A stretch of 42,533 nt of DNA from JBBSHJ01 sp038253135 (GTDB lineage Bacteria > Actinomycetota > Actinomycetes > Mycobacteriales > QHCD01), in contig JBBSHJ010000017.1 in the NCBI GenBank assembly GCA_038253135.1, forward strand, positions 1 through 42,533, given 5' to 3'. Of this stretch, positions 27,090-35,571 are shown one piece after another. Under the pieces are notes generated by a model, which was given only the letters and a program-made list of their open reading frames with translations, was not told the origin of the DNA and did not search any database. The translations under genes were made by a program, and so were the position numbers. The stretch's first letter is position 1, and each line of letters begins with the position of its first letter.

Positions 27090-27737
27090 GTGTCCAGAGG
27101 AAATGTTCGCGTTCGCGAGGCCGACATCGATGACGTCGATGCCCTCGTCGCACTGCACGGCGAGCTGCTGGCGGCGACCAACGGCCGGTCAGCCGGAGTG
27201 TCAGCGGCGGCCGCGGATCCGGACACGGTTCCAGACCGGTACGCCGCCCTCCTTTCCGATCCGTCGGTCCGGATAATCATGGCGGTCGACGGTAGCTCCG
27301 GCGAGCCGCTGGGGATGGTGGCGCTGCGCACCGATCCGATGGCCGCCGCCCTCGGGCCGCCGGCCCTGTCGATGCACCAGTTCATCGTCGCCCGCAAGCA
27401 TCGCCGCCGCGGCGCCGGTCGGGCGCTCGTGGCCGCGGCGACGACGTACGCCGACCAGCTCGGCTGCGAGCACATGGTCGTGGGCGTGGCGACGGACGGC
27501 CGCGAGGCGCACCGTTACTTCGCCCGGCTCGGGTTCGTACCCCTCGTGACCCGGCGGGTCGCCGCCGTCGCGACGCTGCGCCGCACCCTGGGCGTCGGCG
27601 AGGCGGCCGACTCGCGGGCGCGGCGGCGGGCCCGGCCGCGGTTGTCGACCCCCCGCATGGGCACCAACATCATCGCGACGGCGCGGGCGGCCAACCGCCG
27701 GCCGGTCACGATGCCGGGTCGTGATCGGGCCGGCTGA
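27090..27737 (+). CDS. GNAT-family N-acetyltransferase
   Basis: This predicted acetyl-CoA-dependent acetyltransferase has an unknown acceptor. It has 215 residues. The GNAT fold spans about 5-155, with the acetyl-CoA pyrophosphate loop RKHRRRGAGRAL matching the R/QxxGxG/A pattern and the C-terminal HRYFARLGFVPL motif. A basic, probably disordered tail of about 50 residues (SRARRRARPRLSTPRMG) follows and is unusual for the family; it may bind nucleic acid or another partner. GTG 27090 is preceded by GGAGG at 27081-27085. It converges with the LuxR-type gene, with 62 bp between the stops. Confidence 0.88.
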   Translation: MSRGNVRVREADIDDVDALVALHGELLAATNGRSAGVSAAAADPDTVPDRYAALLSDPSVRIIMAVDGSSGEPLGMVALRTDPMAAALGPPALSMHQFIVARKHRRRGAGRALVAAATTYADQLGCEHMVVGVATDGREAHRYFARLGFVPLVTRRVAAVATLRRTLGVGEAADSRARRRARPRLSTPRMGTNIIATARAANRRPVTMPGRDRAG

Positions 27738-27799
27738 CTCTACTGACCCGAGAGGTTGGTGACGGCGTCGCGACCATAGGGCGGCCGGACACCGGGCTC

Positions 27800-28954
27800 T
27801 CACGACGGTGCCGCGGCTTCCAACGTCAGGGAGGCGGCGTAATGATCGAAGAACAGCCGCGCGATCAGGTCGCCGCGCGAACCGGTGCCCGACTTGGCGA
27901 AGATCGACTTCAGGTGGTCCTGCACGGTGTACGACGACACCTGCAGCCGGCTGGCGATGTGCCTGGTGGACAGGCCCTGCGCCACCAGCTCGGTGACCCG
28001 GCGCTCGGAGTCGGTGAAGCCGTAGGCATCGACGATCAGGGGCGCCATCTCGGCCGCGCGAGCTGCTTCGAGCATCACCGCGACCGGCGATTCCGCACCG
28101 TCGCCGAGCAGCGAGGCCCGGACGATCAGCCACTGACCCGACTGGGTGCGCGCCCGGGCCCTGGCCGGCCGGATATCGGTCGGCGCAGCGGCTGCGCTCG
28201 TGGCCGGGCCGCAGAGGGCACGGGCCTGGCGGGCGACGGCGGGAATCACCAGCGGCAGCGCAGCGCCCGCTCTGTCGCCGGTGCCCAGCCCGTCCAGCCA
28301 ACAGTCGGCGGCCCGGTTGGACAGGCGCACGCCATCATCGGCGTCGAGAACCAGCAGGCCGACGTCGTCGTCACCGGCCTGTGCGCCACCGAGCAACAGA
28401 CCCCGCCGTAGCCCATCGGCGATCAATCCGGCCATCGACGACACGAACTGCACCTCGGCCGAGGAGAAGTGCGGGCGCTTCGCCGCCCGGAACACGGTCA
28501 GCGCCCCCCATGCGCCCGCGCTGCCCGCGAGCACCACCCGCAACTCGTCGGAGAAGCCCCCGGGTCGACGGATCTCCCGCTGGCGCAGGCTGCGGTCGAG
28601 GTCACCCGCGGTGGCCTCGCTCAGGCTGGCCGCAGGGTGGTCCGCATGGGCGAGCTGGACCCACTTGTTGAAGTCCGGCTCACGCACCTCGATCTCGACG
28701 AGCCGGAGCATCTCGGCTGCCGGCAGGCCGTTCTCGACGAACTCCGCCGTCGGGAGCATGGTCGCCGGGTCCATCGTCATCAGACAGGTGCCCTCGGCCG
28801 GCACAGCGCGACCCAACGCCTCGCCGACGGCCCGCGAGAACGCCGGCACCGGCAATCCTCGGTGAACCAGCCTCACGATGTCGTCGCGGACGCGTGCGTG
28901 CGTCGCCACCGCGTTGATCACGCACCGAAACGTACGCCGATCGCACGGCGGCAT
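27800..28954 (-). CDS. LuxR-type transcriptional regulator with GAF-like sensor region
   Basis: This DNA-binding regulator has 384 residues. The N-terminal half resembles a GAF domain (about 20-190: HRGLPVPAFSRAVGEAL, FSSAEVQFVSSMAGLIADGLR). A PAS-like segment (about 198-300: GLLVLDADDGVRLSNRAADCWL) follows. The C-terminal LuxR helix-turn-helix (about 315-375) reads TDSERRVTELVAQGLSTRHI and VSSYTVQDHLKSIFAKSG. No receiver domain is present, so it probably senses a ligand or redox signal. The start is uncertain: ATG at 28954 or GTG at 28921, neither with a good ribosome site. It is divergent from the YceI-like gene, which may be its target. Confidence 0.88.
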   Translation of the reverse strand: MPPCDRRTFRCVINAVATHARVRDDIVRLVHRGLPVPAFSRAVGEALGRAVPAEGTCLMTMDPATMLPTAEFVENGLPAAEMLRLVEIEVREPDFNKWVQLAHADHPAASLSEATAGDLDRSLRQREIRRPGGFSDELRVVLAGSAGAWGALTVFRAAKRPHFSSAEVQFVSSMAGLIADGLRRGLLLGGAQAGDDDVGLLVLDADDGVRLSNRAADCWLDGLGTGDRAGAALPLVIPAVARQARALCGPATSAAAAPTDIRPARARARTQSGQWLIVRASLLGDGAESPVAVMLEAARAAEMAPLIVDAYGFTDSERRVTELVAQGLSTRHIASRLQVSSYTVQDHLKSIFAKSGTGSRGDLIARLFFDHYAASLTLEAAAPS

Positions 28955-28969
28955 CCAGAAATCTGGGAT
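28953..28969. promoter_or_regulatory. Palindrome just upstream of the LuxR-type start
   Basis: CCAGA (28955-28959) and TCTGG (28962-28966) flank AA. Outer bases ATC and GAT extend the symmetry with one bulge. It touches the start codon of the LuxR-type gene and lies in the divergent promoter region shared with the YceI-like gene, so it could be an autoregulatory site. Confidence 0.35.
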
Positions 28970-29099
28970 TCAACCCCGCTGCACGATCTCGCATGCTGGG
29001 TGCGCAGGTAGATGCCGCCGCGGGCCGGGAGGAGCGTCGTACAACCGAGAAGGAGTATCGGCCCGGGAGGCCGGCCGTCACGAAAGGCACCCGCATTCC

Positions 29100-29891
29100 A
29101 TGACCACCACCGCGCTCGCCGCCGGCACCTGGGTCGGCGATCCCATCCACTCCGACATCTCGTTCAGGGTCCGCCACATGGGCGTCGGCAAGGTCCGGGG
29201 GACATTCGCTCTCACCTCGGCGTCGTTGACCCTCGGCGACGGCGACGGCCGTGCGGCCAGCGCCCGGGTAAGCGCCGTCATCGATGCGGCCTCGGTGCAC
29301 ACCAGGAACGAGCAGCGCGACCGGCACGTCAGGTCGGCCGACTTCCTGGACGTGGAGAGGTACCCGACGATGGAGTTCACCTCGACCGACGTCCGTGAGT
29401 TCGACGGCGAGACCTTCACCCTGCTCGGCGAGCTGACCCTGCACGGCGCCACCAGGGCCGTTCAGCTGGAAGCCGAGTTCCTCGGCGTCGTCGCCGACCC
29501 GTCCGGCGTAGAGCGCACCGGGTTCTCGGCGGCCACCACGCTCAGCCGCGCCGCGTTCGGCGTCGACATCCAGCTCGGGTTCGGCGCCGGCAACGCTGTG
29601 GTGGCCGACACCATCGAGATCGCCATCGAGATCGAGTTCACCTCCAGCGGACCCAGAAGTGACGAGTGCAGAAGTGATGAGTGCAGAAGTGATGAGTGCA
29701 GAAGTGATGAGTGCAGAAGTGATGAGTGCAGAAGTGATGAGTGCAGAAGGGATGAGTGCTGTGCTGAGGTACGACGTTCGACGCACCGGAAGGACCGGAT
29801 AACCCATGGGCAAGGTCGTGCTGTACATGTCGATGTCCCTCGACGGATTCATCGCCGGGCCCAACGCGGGTCCGGGCAACGGGCTCGGTGA
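29100..29891 (+). CDS. YceI-family protein with a repeat-encoded Cys-rich tail
   Basis: YceI proteins are small lipocalin-like barrels thought to bind isoprenoid or other hydrophobic molecules. The core (about residues 1-184) is complete: TWVGDPIHSDISFRVRHMGV, RVSAVIDAASVHTRNEQRD, LGELTLHGATRAVQLEAEF and a final strand IEIAIEIEFTSS. There is no signal peptide, as in many actinobacterial members. A typical member would stop here. Instead the frame runs on through seven 15-bp repeats (SDECR units) and a basic segment, ending at 29891 inside the next gene (86-bp overlap). Total length is 263 residues against about 180 normally. ATG 29100 follows GAAAGG. Confidence 0.85.
   Translation: MTTTALAAGTWVGDPIHSDISFRVRHMGVGKVRGTFALTSASLTLGDGDGRAASARVSAVIDAASVHTRNEQRDRHVRSADFLDVERYPTMEFTSTDVREFDGETFTLLGELTLHGATRAVQLEAEFLGVVADPSGVERTGFSAATTLSRAAFGVDIQLGFGAGNAVVADTIEIAIEIEFTSSGPRSDECRSDECRSDECRSDECRSDECRSDECRRDECCAEVRRSTHRKDRITHGQGRAVHVDVPRRIHRRAQRGSGQRAR
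29655..29759. repeat. Seven tandem 15-bp repeats in the YceI 3' region
   Basis: The unit AGAAGTGATGAGTGC occurs seven times from 29655 to 29759. Units 2-6 are identical; unit 1 has C for T at position 8, and unit 7 has G for T at position 6. In the YceI frame each unit encodes Arg-Ser-Asp-Glu-Cys. As 15 is a multiple of three, copy-number change would not shift the frame. There are no spacers, so this is a minisatellite and not a CRISPR array. Confidence 0.97.
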
Positions 29892-30408
29892 CGGCGGGCA
29901 CCGCCTGCACGAGTGGTTCCTGACGGGTGCCGAGGCCGGTCATCAGGGAGCCGCCGCCCGTCTGACGGGCGTGAACCGCGAGGTCATGGACGAGCTCATG
30001 GCCACTGGTGCGGTCGTTGTCGGCCGGCGGACCTTCGAGCTCGCCGGCGGCTGGGGCGGCGACCACCACGGTGGGGTGCCGGTATTCGTCCTGAGCCGCC
30101 ATCAGCCCGATGCCAGGATGCGATGGCCCGCGGTGACCTATGTGAGCGACGTGGCGATCGCGATGCGCTTGGCCAAGGACGGTGCCGGCGAGAAGGACGT
30201 ACTGGTCCACGGGGCACGCACCGCGCGACTGGCGCTCGCCGCCGGCGTCCTCGATGAGCTGCAGATCCATCTGATCCCGGTCCTGCTCGGGCAGGGCCAT
30301 CGGCTGTTCGCGGACATGCCGCCCGACCACATCGAGCTCGAACTGCTCCGCGCCGTGGATGGGCTCGGTGTGCAGCACCTGCGCTACCGCGTGCGATCGG
30401 TCGGCTGA
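29806..30408 (+). CDS. Dihydrofolate reductase family protein (RibD C-terminal fold), copy 1
   Basis: This is a predicted NADPH-dependent reductase of the DHFR/RibD-C superfamily with unknown substrate, 200 residues long. Features are the N-terminal VVLYMSMSLDGFIAGPNAG, VVVGRRTFEL, the nucleotide region VLVHGARTARLALAAGVLDE and LIPVLLGQGHRLF. This compact form is common in actinobacteria and is distinct from true FolA. ATG 29806 lies inside the extended YceI frame. A short frame through the 15-bp repeats stops at TAA 29800-29802, three bases before it. The second copy begins three bases after its stop. Confidence 0.9.
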   Translation: MGKVVLYMSMSLDGFIAGPNAGPGNGLGDGGHRLHEWFLTGAEAGHQGAAARLTGVNREVMDELMATGAVVVGRRTFELAGGWGGDHHGGVPVFVLSRHQPDARMRWPAVTYVSDVAIAMRLAKDGAGEKDVLVHGARTARLALAAGVLDELQIHLIPVLLGQGHRLFADMPPDHIELELLRAVDGLGVQHLRYRVRSVG

Positions 30409-30411
30409 GCG

Positions 30412-30999
30412 ATGGCGCTCATCCGGCTGTACATGACCATGTCCCTGGACGGCTACGTCTGCGGGCCGCACGACTGCGTGGACGCGCCGATGGGCATCGA
30501 CGGGTTCCGCCTCTTCAATTGGCTCGACCGGCGCGACGACCCGGGACCGAGCGGCCAAGTGATGGCCGAGCTGAGATCCACCCGCGCCGTCATCTCCGGT
30601 CGCCGTACCTACGAACACGCCGGCCGCTGGCAGGGCGACCACCACGACGGCGTACCGGTCTTCGTGCTGACCCGCGACGTCCCGGACGACCCGCCGCCGG
30701 GCAGCGTCCGCTACGTCACCGACGTAGGCGAGTGCGCCGCGCAGGCCCGCGCGGCGGCCGGCGACGGCGACGTGATGGTGCACGGGGCCGGGGCGGCGCA
30801 GGCGCTGTTGCGGGCCGGTCAGCTCGACGAGCTCGAACTGCACGTCGTACCGGTCCTGCTCGGGCAGGGGCGTCGGCTGTTCGACAACCTGCCGGCCGAG
30901 CACATCGAGCTCGACCTGATCCGACGGCTGACCACTGCGGATGTCGAGGAGCTCGCGCAGCGTGTCACGCACCTGCGCTACCGGGTCCGCCCCCCGTGA
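30412..30999 (+). CDS. Dihydrofolate reductase family protein (RibD C-terminal fold), copy 2
   Basis: A paralog of the preceding gene, 195 residues, with the same pattern: LYMTMSLDGYVCGPHD, AVISGRRTYEHAGRWQGDHH, VMVHGAGAAQALLRAGQLDE and VVPVLLGQGRRLFDNLPAEH. It shares the GGDHHGGVPVF/QGDHHDGVPVF segment with copy 1, so the pair probably arose by tandem duplication. ATG 30412 follows the first stop closely, implying one transcript. Its end overlaps the convergent thioesterase gene by 22 bases. Confidence 0.9.
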   Translation: MALIRLYMTMSLDGYVCGPHDCVDAPMGIDGFRLFNWLDRRDDPGPSGQVMAELRSTRAVISGRRTYEHAGRWQGDHHDGVPVFVLTRDVPDDPPPGSVRYVTDVGECAAQARAAAGDGDVMVHGAGAAQALLRAGQLDELELHVVPVLLGQGRRLFDNLPAEHIELDLIRRLTTADVEELAQRVTHLRYRVRPP

Positions 31000-31505
31000 C
31001 GCATGGAGTCGCTCCCGGTCGCAGCGCAGCCGGCGCCCGTATCGAGGGCACCGAGGCGGTGAGCGGTTTGACCGTTGTTCGGGAGGGCACTTCCCGGTGG
31101 GCCGGCGAGGATCGAGCAGGTCAGACGGGCCGAGCACGTCCGCCGGCCGTCGGCGTCCGTGATCACGATGTCGTACGACGCGGTCTGCCGGCCCCGGTGC
31201 AGCGGCCGGCACACGCCCGTGACCACGCCGGCCCGTGCCGCTCGATGGTGGCTGCAGGACAGCTCGATGCCCACGGCGACCCGCTCGGGACCGGCGTACA
31301 TCACCGCGGCGATCGAGCCGAGTGTCTCGGCCAGAACGGCCGACGCGCCGCCGTGCAGCAGGCCGTAGGGCTGGCGGTTGCCGGTCACCGGCATGGTCCC
31401 GATCACCTCGTCCGCGTCGTACTGCGTGATGGTGATGCCCATGCGGGCGATCAGCTGCTCCGGTGCCGCCGCGATCTGCGCGGCAACCTCTGACCCGTCG
31501 AGCAT
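30978..31505 (-). CDS. PaaI-type hotdog thioesterase
   Basis: This predicted acyl-CoA thioesterase has a single hotdog domain and 175 residues, of which about the first 135 match the family. The helix with GLLHGGASAVLAETLGSIAA carries the HGG motif and the following acidic residue expected in the active site. VAVGIELSCSHHRAARAG and VITDADGRRTCSARLTCSIL are also typical. The last 40 residues (from AGPPGSAL) look like an unstructured extension running into the neighbour. ATG 31505 reads MLDGSEVAAQIAAAP. It is transcribed away from polA, with 90 bp between the starts, and converges with the DHFR-like pair. Confidence 0.88.
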   Translation of the reverse strand: MLDGSEVAAQIAAAPEQLIARMGITITQYDADEVIGTMPVTGNRQPYGLLHGGASAVLAETLGSIAAVMYAGPERVAVGIELSCSHHRAARAGVVTGVCRPLHRGRQTASYDIVITDADGRRTCSARLTCSILAGPPGSALPNNGQTAHRLGALDTGAGCAATGSDSMRHGGRTR

Positions 31506-31582
31506 CCTCGTCCCTCCTGCTCAGGCGCGCCGGCGCGTCCGGTCAGTTGAGCCGTCGCCACGGCATCGTCGTACGCCGACCC

Positions 31583-31588
31583 TAGACT
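31583..31588 (+). promoter_or_regulatory. Candidate -10 element for polA (leaderless)
   Basis: TAGACT fits TAnnnT and ends seven bases before the polA GTG at 31596, with no ribosome site between them. Transcription would start at or next to the start codon. No -35 match is found at the usual distance. Confidence 0.45.
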
Positions 31589-31595
31589 CGGTGCC

Positions 31596-34337
31596 GTGAG
31601 CCAGCCGAGCGCACCGACGACGCAGACCTCCGAGCCGCCAGCTGCCGATGGCGGCGGGCCGGCCAGGCTGCTGCTGCTGGACGGGCATTCGCTTGCCTAC
31701 CGGGCGTTCTATGCGCTCAAGGACGTCGAGATGAGCACGACCACGGGCCAGCCGACCAACGCGGTCTACGGGTTCACCTCGATGCTGATCAACCTGCTGC
31801 GCGACGAGGAGCCCACGCACGTCGGCGTCGCTTTCGACGTGTCCCGCAAGACCTTCCGGTCCGAGGCCTACGCCGAGTACAAAGCCGGCCGGCAGGAGAC
31901 GCCGAGCGACTTCAAGGGGCAGGTCAGCCTGATCAAGGAAGTGCTGGACGCGCTGCGGATCCCGACCTTCGGAGTCGACGGGTTCGAGGCCGACGACGTC
32001 ATCGCGACCCTCACCACGCAGGCGGTCGCCGAGGGCATGCAGGTGCTGATCTGCACCGGAGACCGCGACGCGCTGCAGCTGGTCGCGGCCGAGGTGACGG
32101 TGCTCTACCCGCGTCGCGGCGTGTCGGACATGACGCGGTTCACGCCGGAGGAGGTCGAGTCCAAGTACGGCCTGACCCCGGCGCAGTACCCCGACTTCGC
32201 CGCCCTCCGCGGCGATCCGAGCGACAACCTGCCCAACATTCCGAGCGTCGGGGAGAAGACCGCGGCCAAGTGGGTGCGGGAGTACGGCGACCTCCCGGCA
32301 CTCGTGGATCGCGCCGACGAGGTCAAGGGCAGGGTCGGCGACGCGCTGCGAACGCATCTCGACTCCGTCCTGCGCAACCGGCGGCTGACCGAGCTGGTCC
32401 GCGACGTCGAGTTGCCGATGGGCCCACCCGAGCTCGCGCGAGTCACCTGGGACCGCGACGAGGTGCACAAGCTCTTCGACAACCTGCAGTTCCGGGTGCT
32501 GCGTGATCGTCTCTTCGCGACGCTGACCTCCGCCGAGCCGGAGGCGGAGGAGGGCTTCGACGTCGAGGGCCGGGAGCTGGCACCGGAGGAGGTCGCCGGC
32601 TGGCTGGCCGAGCATGCCCGCTCGGGCGCGCGGATCGGTGTGTCCTTCCGCGGCAGCTGGGGGCGCGGGACGGGCGAGATCGAGGGCATCGCGCTGGCCG
32701 TGACCGAGGGCGAGGGCGCCTACATCCAGATCGCCGCTCTGCCCGCCGACGCGGAGCAGGCGCTCGCCGGCTGGTTGTCCGATGCCGGCGTACCCAAGGC
32801 GGTGCACGACGGCAAGGGCCCGCTGCTCGCGCTGCACGCGCGCGGGTTCGGGCTGGCCGGCGTCACCAGCGACACGGCCCTCGCGGCCTACCTCGCTCTG
32901 CCGGGCCAGCGCAGCTTCGACCTGGCCGACCTCGCGCTTCGCTACCTGCACCGCGAGCTGCGCGCGGACGAGCCCGAGTCGGCCCAGCTCTCGCTGGACG
33001 GCGGGGAGGAGGAGTCCGACGCGCTGCTGGCCCGGGCCGAGATGGTCCGCGCCCGGGCGATCGCCGACCTGGCCAAGGCCCTCGACGCCGACCTCGAGAC
33101 CCGCGGGGCCACCCGCCTGCTGCGGGAGCTCGAGCTGCCGCTCTCGATCGTCCTGGCGCGGATGGAGGAGGCCGGTATCGGCGTCGACTCCGAGCACCTC
33201 AGCGGGTTGCGCTCGGAGCTGGCCGCACGGGTCAAGGAGATCGAGCAGGACGCCTACGCCTACGTCGGACGCGACTTCAACCTCGGCTCGCCGAAGCAGC
33301 TGCAGCAGATCCTCTTCGACGAGCTGTCCCTGCCCAAGACGAAACGGATCAAGACCGGATACACCACCGACGCCGATTCGCTGCTCTGGCTCGCACAACA
33401 AGCGCCCGAGATCGAGCTGCCGGCGATCCTGCTGCGGCACCGCGATGTGGCGCGGCTCAAGACGGTCGTCGAGTCCCTGATCCCGATGGTCGATGACGCC
33501 AATCGGATCCACACCACCTTCGGCCAGACCATCGCCGCGACGGGCCGGCTCTCCTCGACCGACCCCAACCTGCAGAACATCCCCATCCGCACGGCCGAGG
33601 GGCGCCGGATCCGCGAGGCCTTCGTCGTCGGGCCTGGCTTCGAGTCGCTGATGACGGTCGACTACAGCCAGATCGAGATGCGGATCATGGCCCACCTTTC
33701 GGAGGATTCCGGCCTGATCGAGGCGTTCACAACCGGTGAGGACCTGCACACCTTCGTCGCCTCGAAGGCGTTCGGCCTGCCGCCGGAGCAGGTCGATCCC
33801 GAGCTGCGGCGTCGCGTCAAGGCCATGTCCTACGGCCTGGCCTACGGCCTGTCGGCCTTCGGGCTCGCCAACCAGCTCAAGATCACGCCGGAGGAGGCCC
33901 GCGAGCAGATGACGGCCTACTTCGAGCGGTTCGGCGGCGTCCGCGACTACCTGCACAACGTGGTCGAGGAGGCCCGCCGCACCGGCTACACCGAGACGAT
34001 CCTCGGCCGCCGGAGATACCTTCCCGATCTCACCAGTGACAATCGGCAGCGCCGCGAGATGGCCGAGCGGATGGCCCTCAACGCGCCGATCCAGGGATCG
34101 GCCGCGGACATCATCAAGGTCGCGATGCTCGGCGTCGACCGGGTCCTGACGGAGTCCGGCCTCGCGTCGCGGATGTTGCTGCAGGTGCACGACGAGCTGG
34201 TGCTCGAGATCGCGCCGGCGGAGCGCGAGCTGGTCGAGCGCCTGGTGCGCCACGAGATGGGCGCCGCCTACGAGCTGTCCGTGCCGCTGGACGTGTCCGT
34301 CGGAGTCGGCCGCACGTGGCATGACGCCGGGCATTGA
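31596..34337 (+). CDS. polA: DNA polymerase I
   Basis: Pol I fills gaps and removes RNA primers during replication and repair. It has 913 residues. The 5' nuclease domain (about 20-310) has LLLDGHSLAYRAFYAL, FDVSRKTFRSEAYAEYK and ICTGDRDALQL. The middle domain (about 325-510) keeps the 3'-5' exonuclease fold but lacks the acidic residues of an active site: the usual FDxE position reads GVSFRGSW. The polymerase domain has motif A DYSQIEMRIMAHLSED (Asp689), motif B RRVKAMSYGLAYG and motif C LQVHDELVLE (Asp866). Loss of proofreading is typical of actinobacterial PolA. GTG 31596 fits the leaderless signal. The stop overlaps the next gene by 17 bases. Confidence 0.98.
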   Translation: MSQPSAPTTQTSEPPAADGGGPARLLLLDGHSLAYRAFYALKDVEMSTTTGQPTNAVYGFTSMLINLLRDEEPTHVGVAFDVSRKTFRSEAYAEYKAGRQETPSDFKGQVSLIKEVLDALRIPTFGVDGFEADDVIATLTTQAVAEGMQVLICTGDRDALQLVAAEVTVLYPRRGVSDMTRFTPEEVESKYGLTPAQYPDFAALRGDPSDNLPNIPSVGEKTAAKWVREYGDLPALVDRADEVKGRVGDALRTHLDSVLRNRRLTELVRDVELPMGPPELARVTWDRDEVHKLFDNLQFRVLRDRLFATLTSAEPEAEEGFDVEGRELAPEEVAGWLAEHARSGARIGVSFRGSWGRGTGEIEGIALAVTEGEGAYIQIAALPADAEQALAGWLSDAGVPKAVHDGKGPLLALHARGFGLAGVTSDTALAAYLALPGQRSFDLADLALRYLHRELRADEPESAQLSLDGGEEESDALLARAEMVRARAIADLAKALDADLETRGATRLLRELELPLSIVLARMEEAGIGVDSEHLSGLRSELAARVKEIEQDAYAYVGRDFNLGSPKQLQQILFDELSLPKTKRIKTGYTTDADSLLWLAQQAPEIELPAILLRHRDVARLKTVVESLIPMVDDANRIHTTFGQTIAATGRLSSTDPNLQNIPIRTAEGRRIREAFVVGPGFESLMTVDYSQIEMRIMAHLSEDSGLIEAFTTGEDLHTFVASKAFGLPPEQVDPELRRRVKAMSYGLAYGLSAFGLANQLKITPEEAREQMTAYFERFGGVRDYLHNVVEEARRTGYTETILGRRRYLPDLTSDNRQRREMAERMALNAPIQGSAADIIKVAMLGVDRVLTESGLASRMLLQVHDELVLEIAPAERELVERLVRHEMGAAYELSVPLDVSVGVGRTWHDAGH

Positions 34338-35571
34338 GTCCAGCCGGGGATCGGCCGCGGACCGCCGCCGTCCGACCGCCCGGTTGGCGCCGGCTGCGGT
34401 CGGTGCCGTCTTCACGATGTTCGGGCTGCTCGGCGGTGCGCTCTCCGGCGTCCTGCCCTCGCTGCGCGAGCGCTTGCACACCAGCGCATCCGGGCTGTCG
34501 ATGCTGCTGCTCGTCGGCGCCTTCTGCGCGATCGCCGGCATCCAGGTCTCGGGCCGGCTGGCGGACCGGTACGGCGCCCGCCGCGTCACGCTCGGGTTCC
34601 TGGTCCCGCTGATCGTCGGCGTTGCCGCGCTCGGAATGGCCCGCTCGCTCGGCACCGCACTGGCGTGTGTGGTCCTGACCGGTCTCGGCAAGGGCGGCAG
34701 CGATACCTCGATGAACGCGCTTGGCGTCCAGGTCGAGCGGGCGCGCGCGGCGCCGATCATGAGCCGGCTGCACGCGATGTACAGCGTCGGCGTCCTGTCC
34801 GGGTCGGGACTGGTCGCGGTGGTGCCGACCGTCTCCGGTCGGTCGGGCGCGCGGGTCGCCCCGGTCGTGCTGCTCGCCATCGCGGCGCTGTCCGTCGCCG
34901 GCTGGCTGGCGTTGCTCCGGGCGCTGCCGGACCCGCCGCCACGCGATCACGAGCCGGCCGCGCCGCGGCCACGCCGGGCGGGGGCCGGCACCCTCGTCTG
35001 GGAGCTCGCCGCGCTGAACGTCGCCCTCATGCTCATCGCCGGGACCGCCGCGGACTGGTCATCGGTGCAGGTCACCGACGTCGGCCGGGTCGACGCCGGC
35101 ACCGGCGCGTTCGGCCTGACCGCGTTCTCCGCCGCGATGATGGCGGTCCGGTTCGGTGGGGACGGGGCGATCCGGCGGATCGGCCGCGTCCGTGCCGTGC
35201 GGGCCGGCGCCGTGGTGGCGCTGGCGGGATATCTCGTGGTGGTGACCGCGAGCCCGTTCGCGCTGCTCCTGGTCGGATGGGCGGTCGTCGGCGCCGGCGT
35301 CGCCGTGATCGCGCCGTCGGTCTACGCGGCGGCGGCCTACCTCGGCGGCGGCCGCACGCTGGCAGTGGTCACCAGTGCGGGCTCGCTGACATCGCTCGCC
35401 GCGCCGCCGCTGATCGGCGCGGTCTACCACTGGCAGGGACCCCGCGCGGCGATGCTGATCCCGCTGGTGCTGTGCCTGGTCACCGCCCGGCTGGCCGGCG
35501 CGTTGCGTCCGGCGGTGGCGGCGCCGGTGGATCAGGGGGTCCGGGTCGGCGGCGACCCCGCGCCGGGCTGA
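34321..35571 (+). CDS. MFS transporter
   Basis: This is a major facilitator superfamily membrane protein of 416 residues with about twelve hydrophobic segments and a charged central loop (RALPDPPPRDHEPAAPRPRR, about residues 200-220). The loop between helices 2 and 3 carries a MFS signature-like GRLADRYGARRV. The substrate is unknown; it may be an exporter or sugar-type transporter. ATG 34321 overlaps the polA end by 17 bases, so it may be translated from the polA message. Its 3' end overlaps the convergent Nudix-NYN gene by 40 bases. Confidence 0.88.
   Translation: MTPGIESSRGSAADRRRPTARLAPAAVGAVFTMFGLLGGALSGVLPSLRERLHTSASGLSMLLLVGAFCAIAGIQVSGRLADRYGARRVTLGFLVPLIVGVAALGMARSLGTALACVVLTGLGKGGSDTSMNALGVQVERARAAPIMSRLHAMYSVGVLSGSGLVAVVPTVSGRSGARVAPVVLLAIAALSVAGWLALLRALPDPPPRDHEPAAPRPRRAGAGTLVWELAALNVALMLIAGTAADWSSVQVTDVGRVDAGTGAFGLTAFSAAMMAVRFGGDGAIRRIGRVRAVRAGAVVALAGYLVVVTASPFALLLVGWAVVGAGVAVIAPSVYAAAAYLGGGRTLAVVTSAGSLTSLAAPPLIGAVYHWQGPRAAMLIPLVLCLVTARLAGALRPAVAAPVDQGVRVGGDPAPG

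Noticed and set aside
29655..29759. Possible CRISPR array
   Set aside because: Units are contiguous 15-mers with no spacers and lie within a coding frame.
31521..34880. Very long open frame on the minus strand opposite polA (over 1100 codons)
   Set aside because: It mirrors the polA coding sequence, has no recognisable domain and is explained by high GC in third codon positions.
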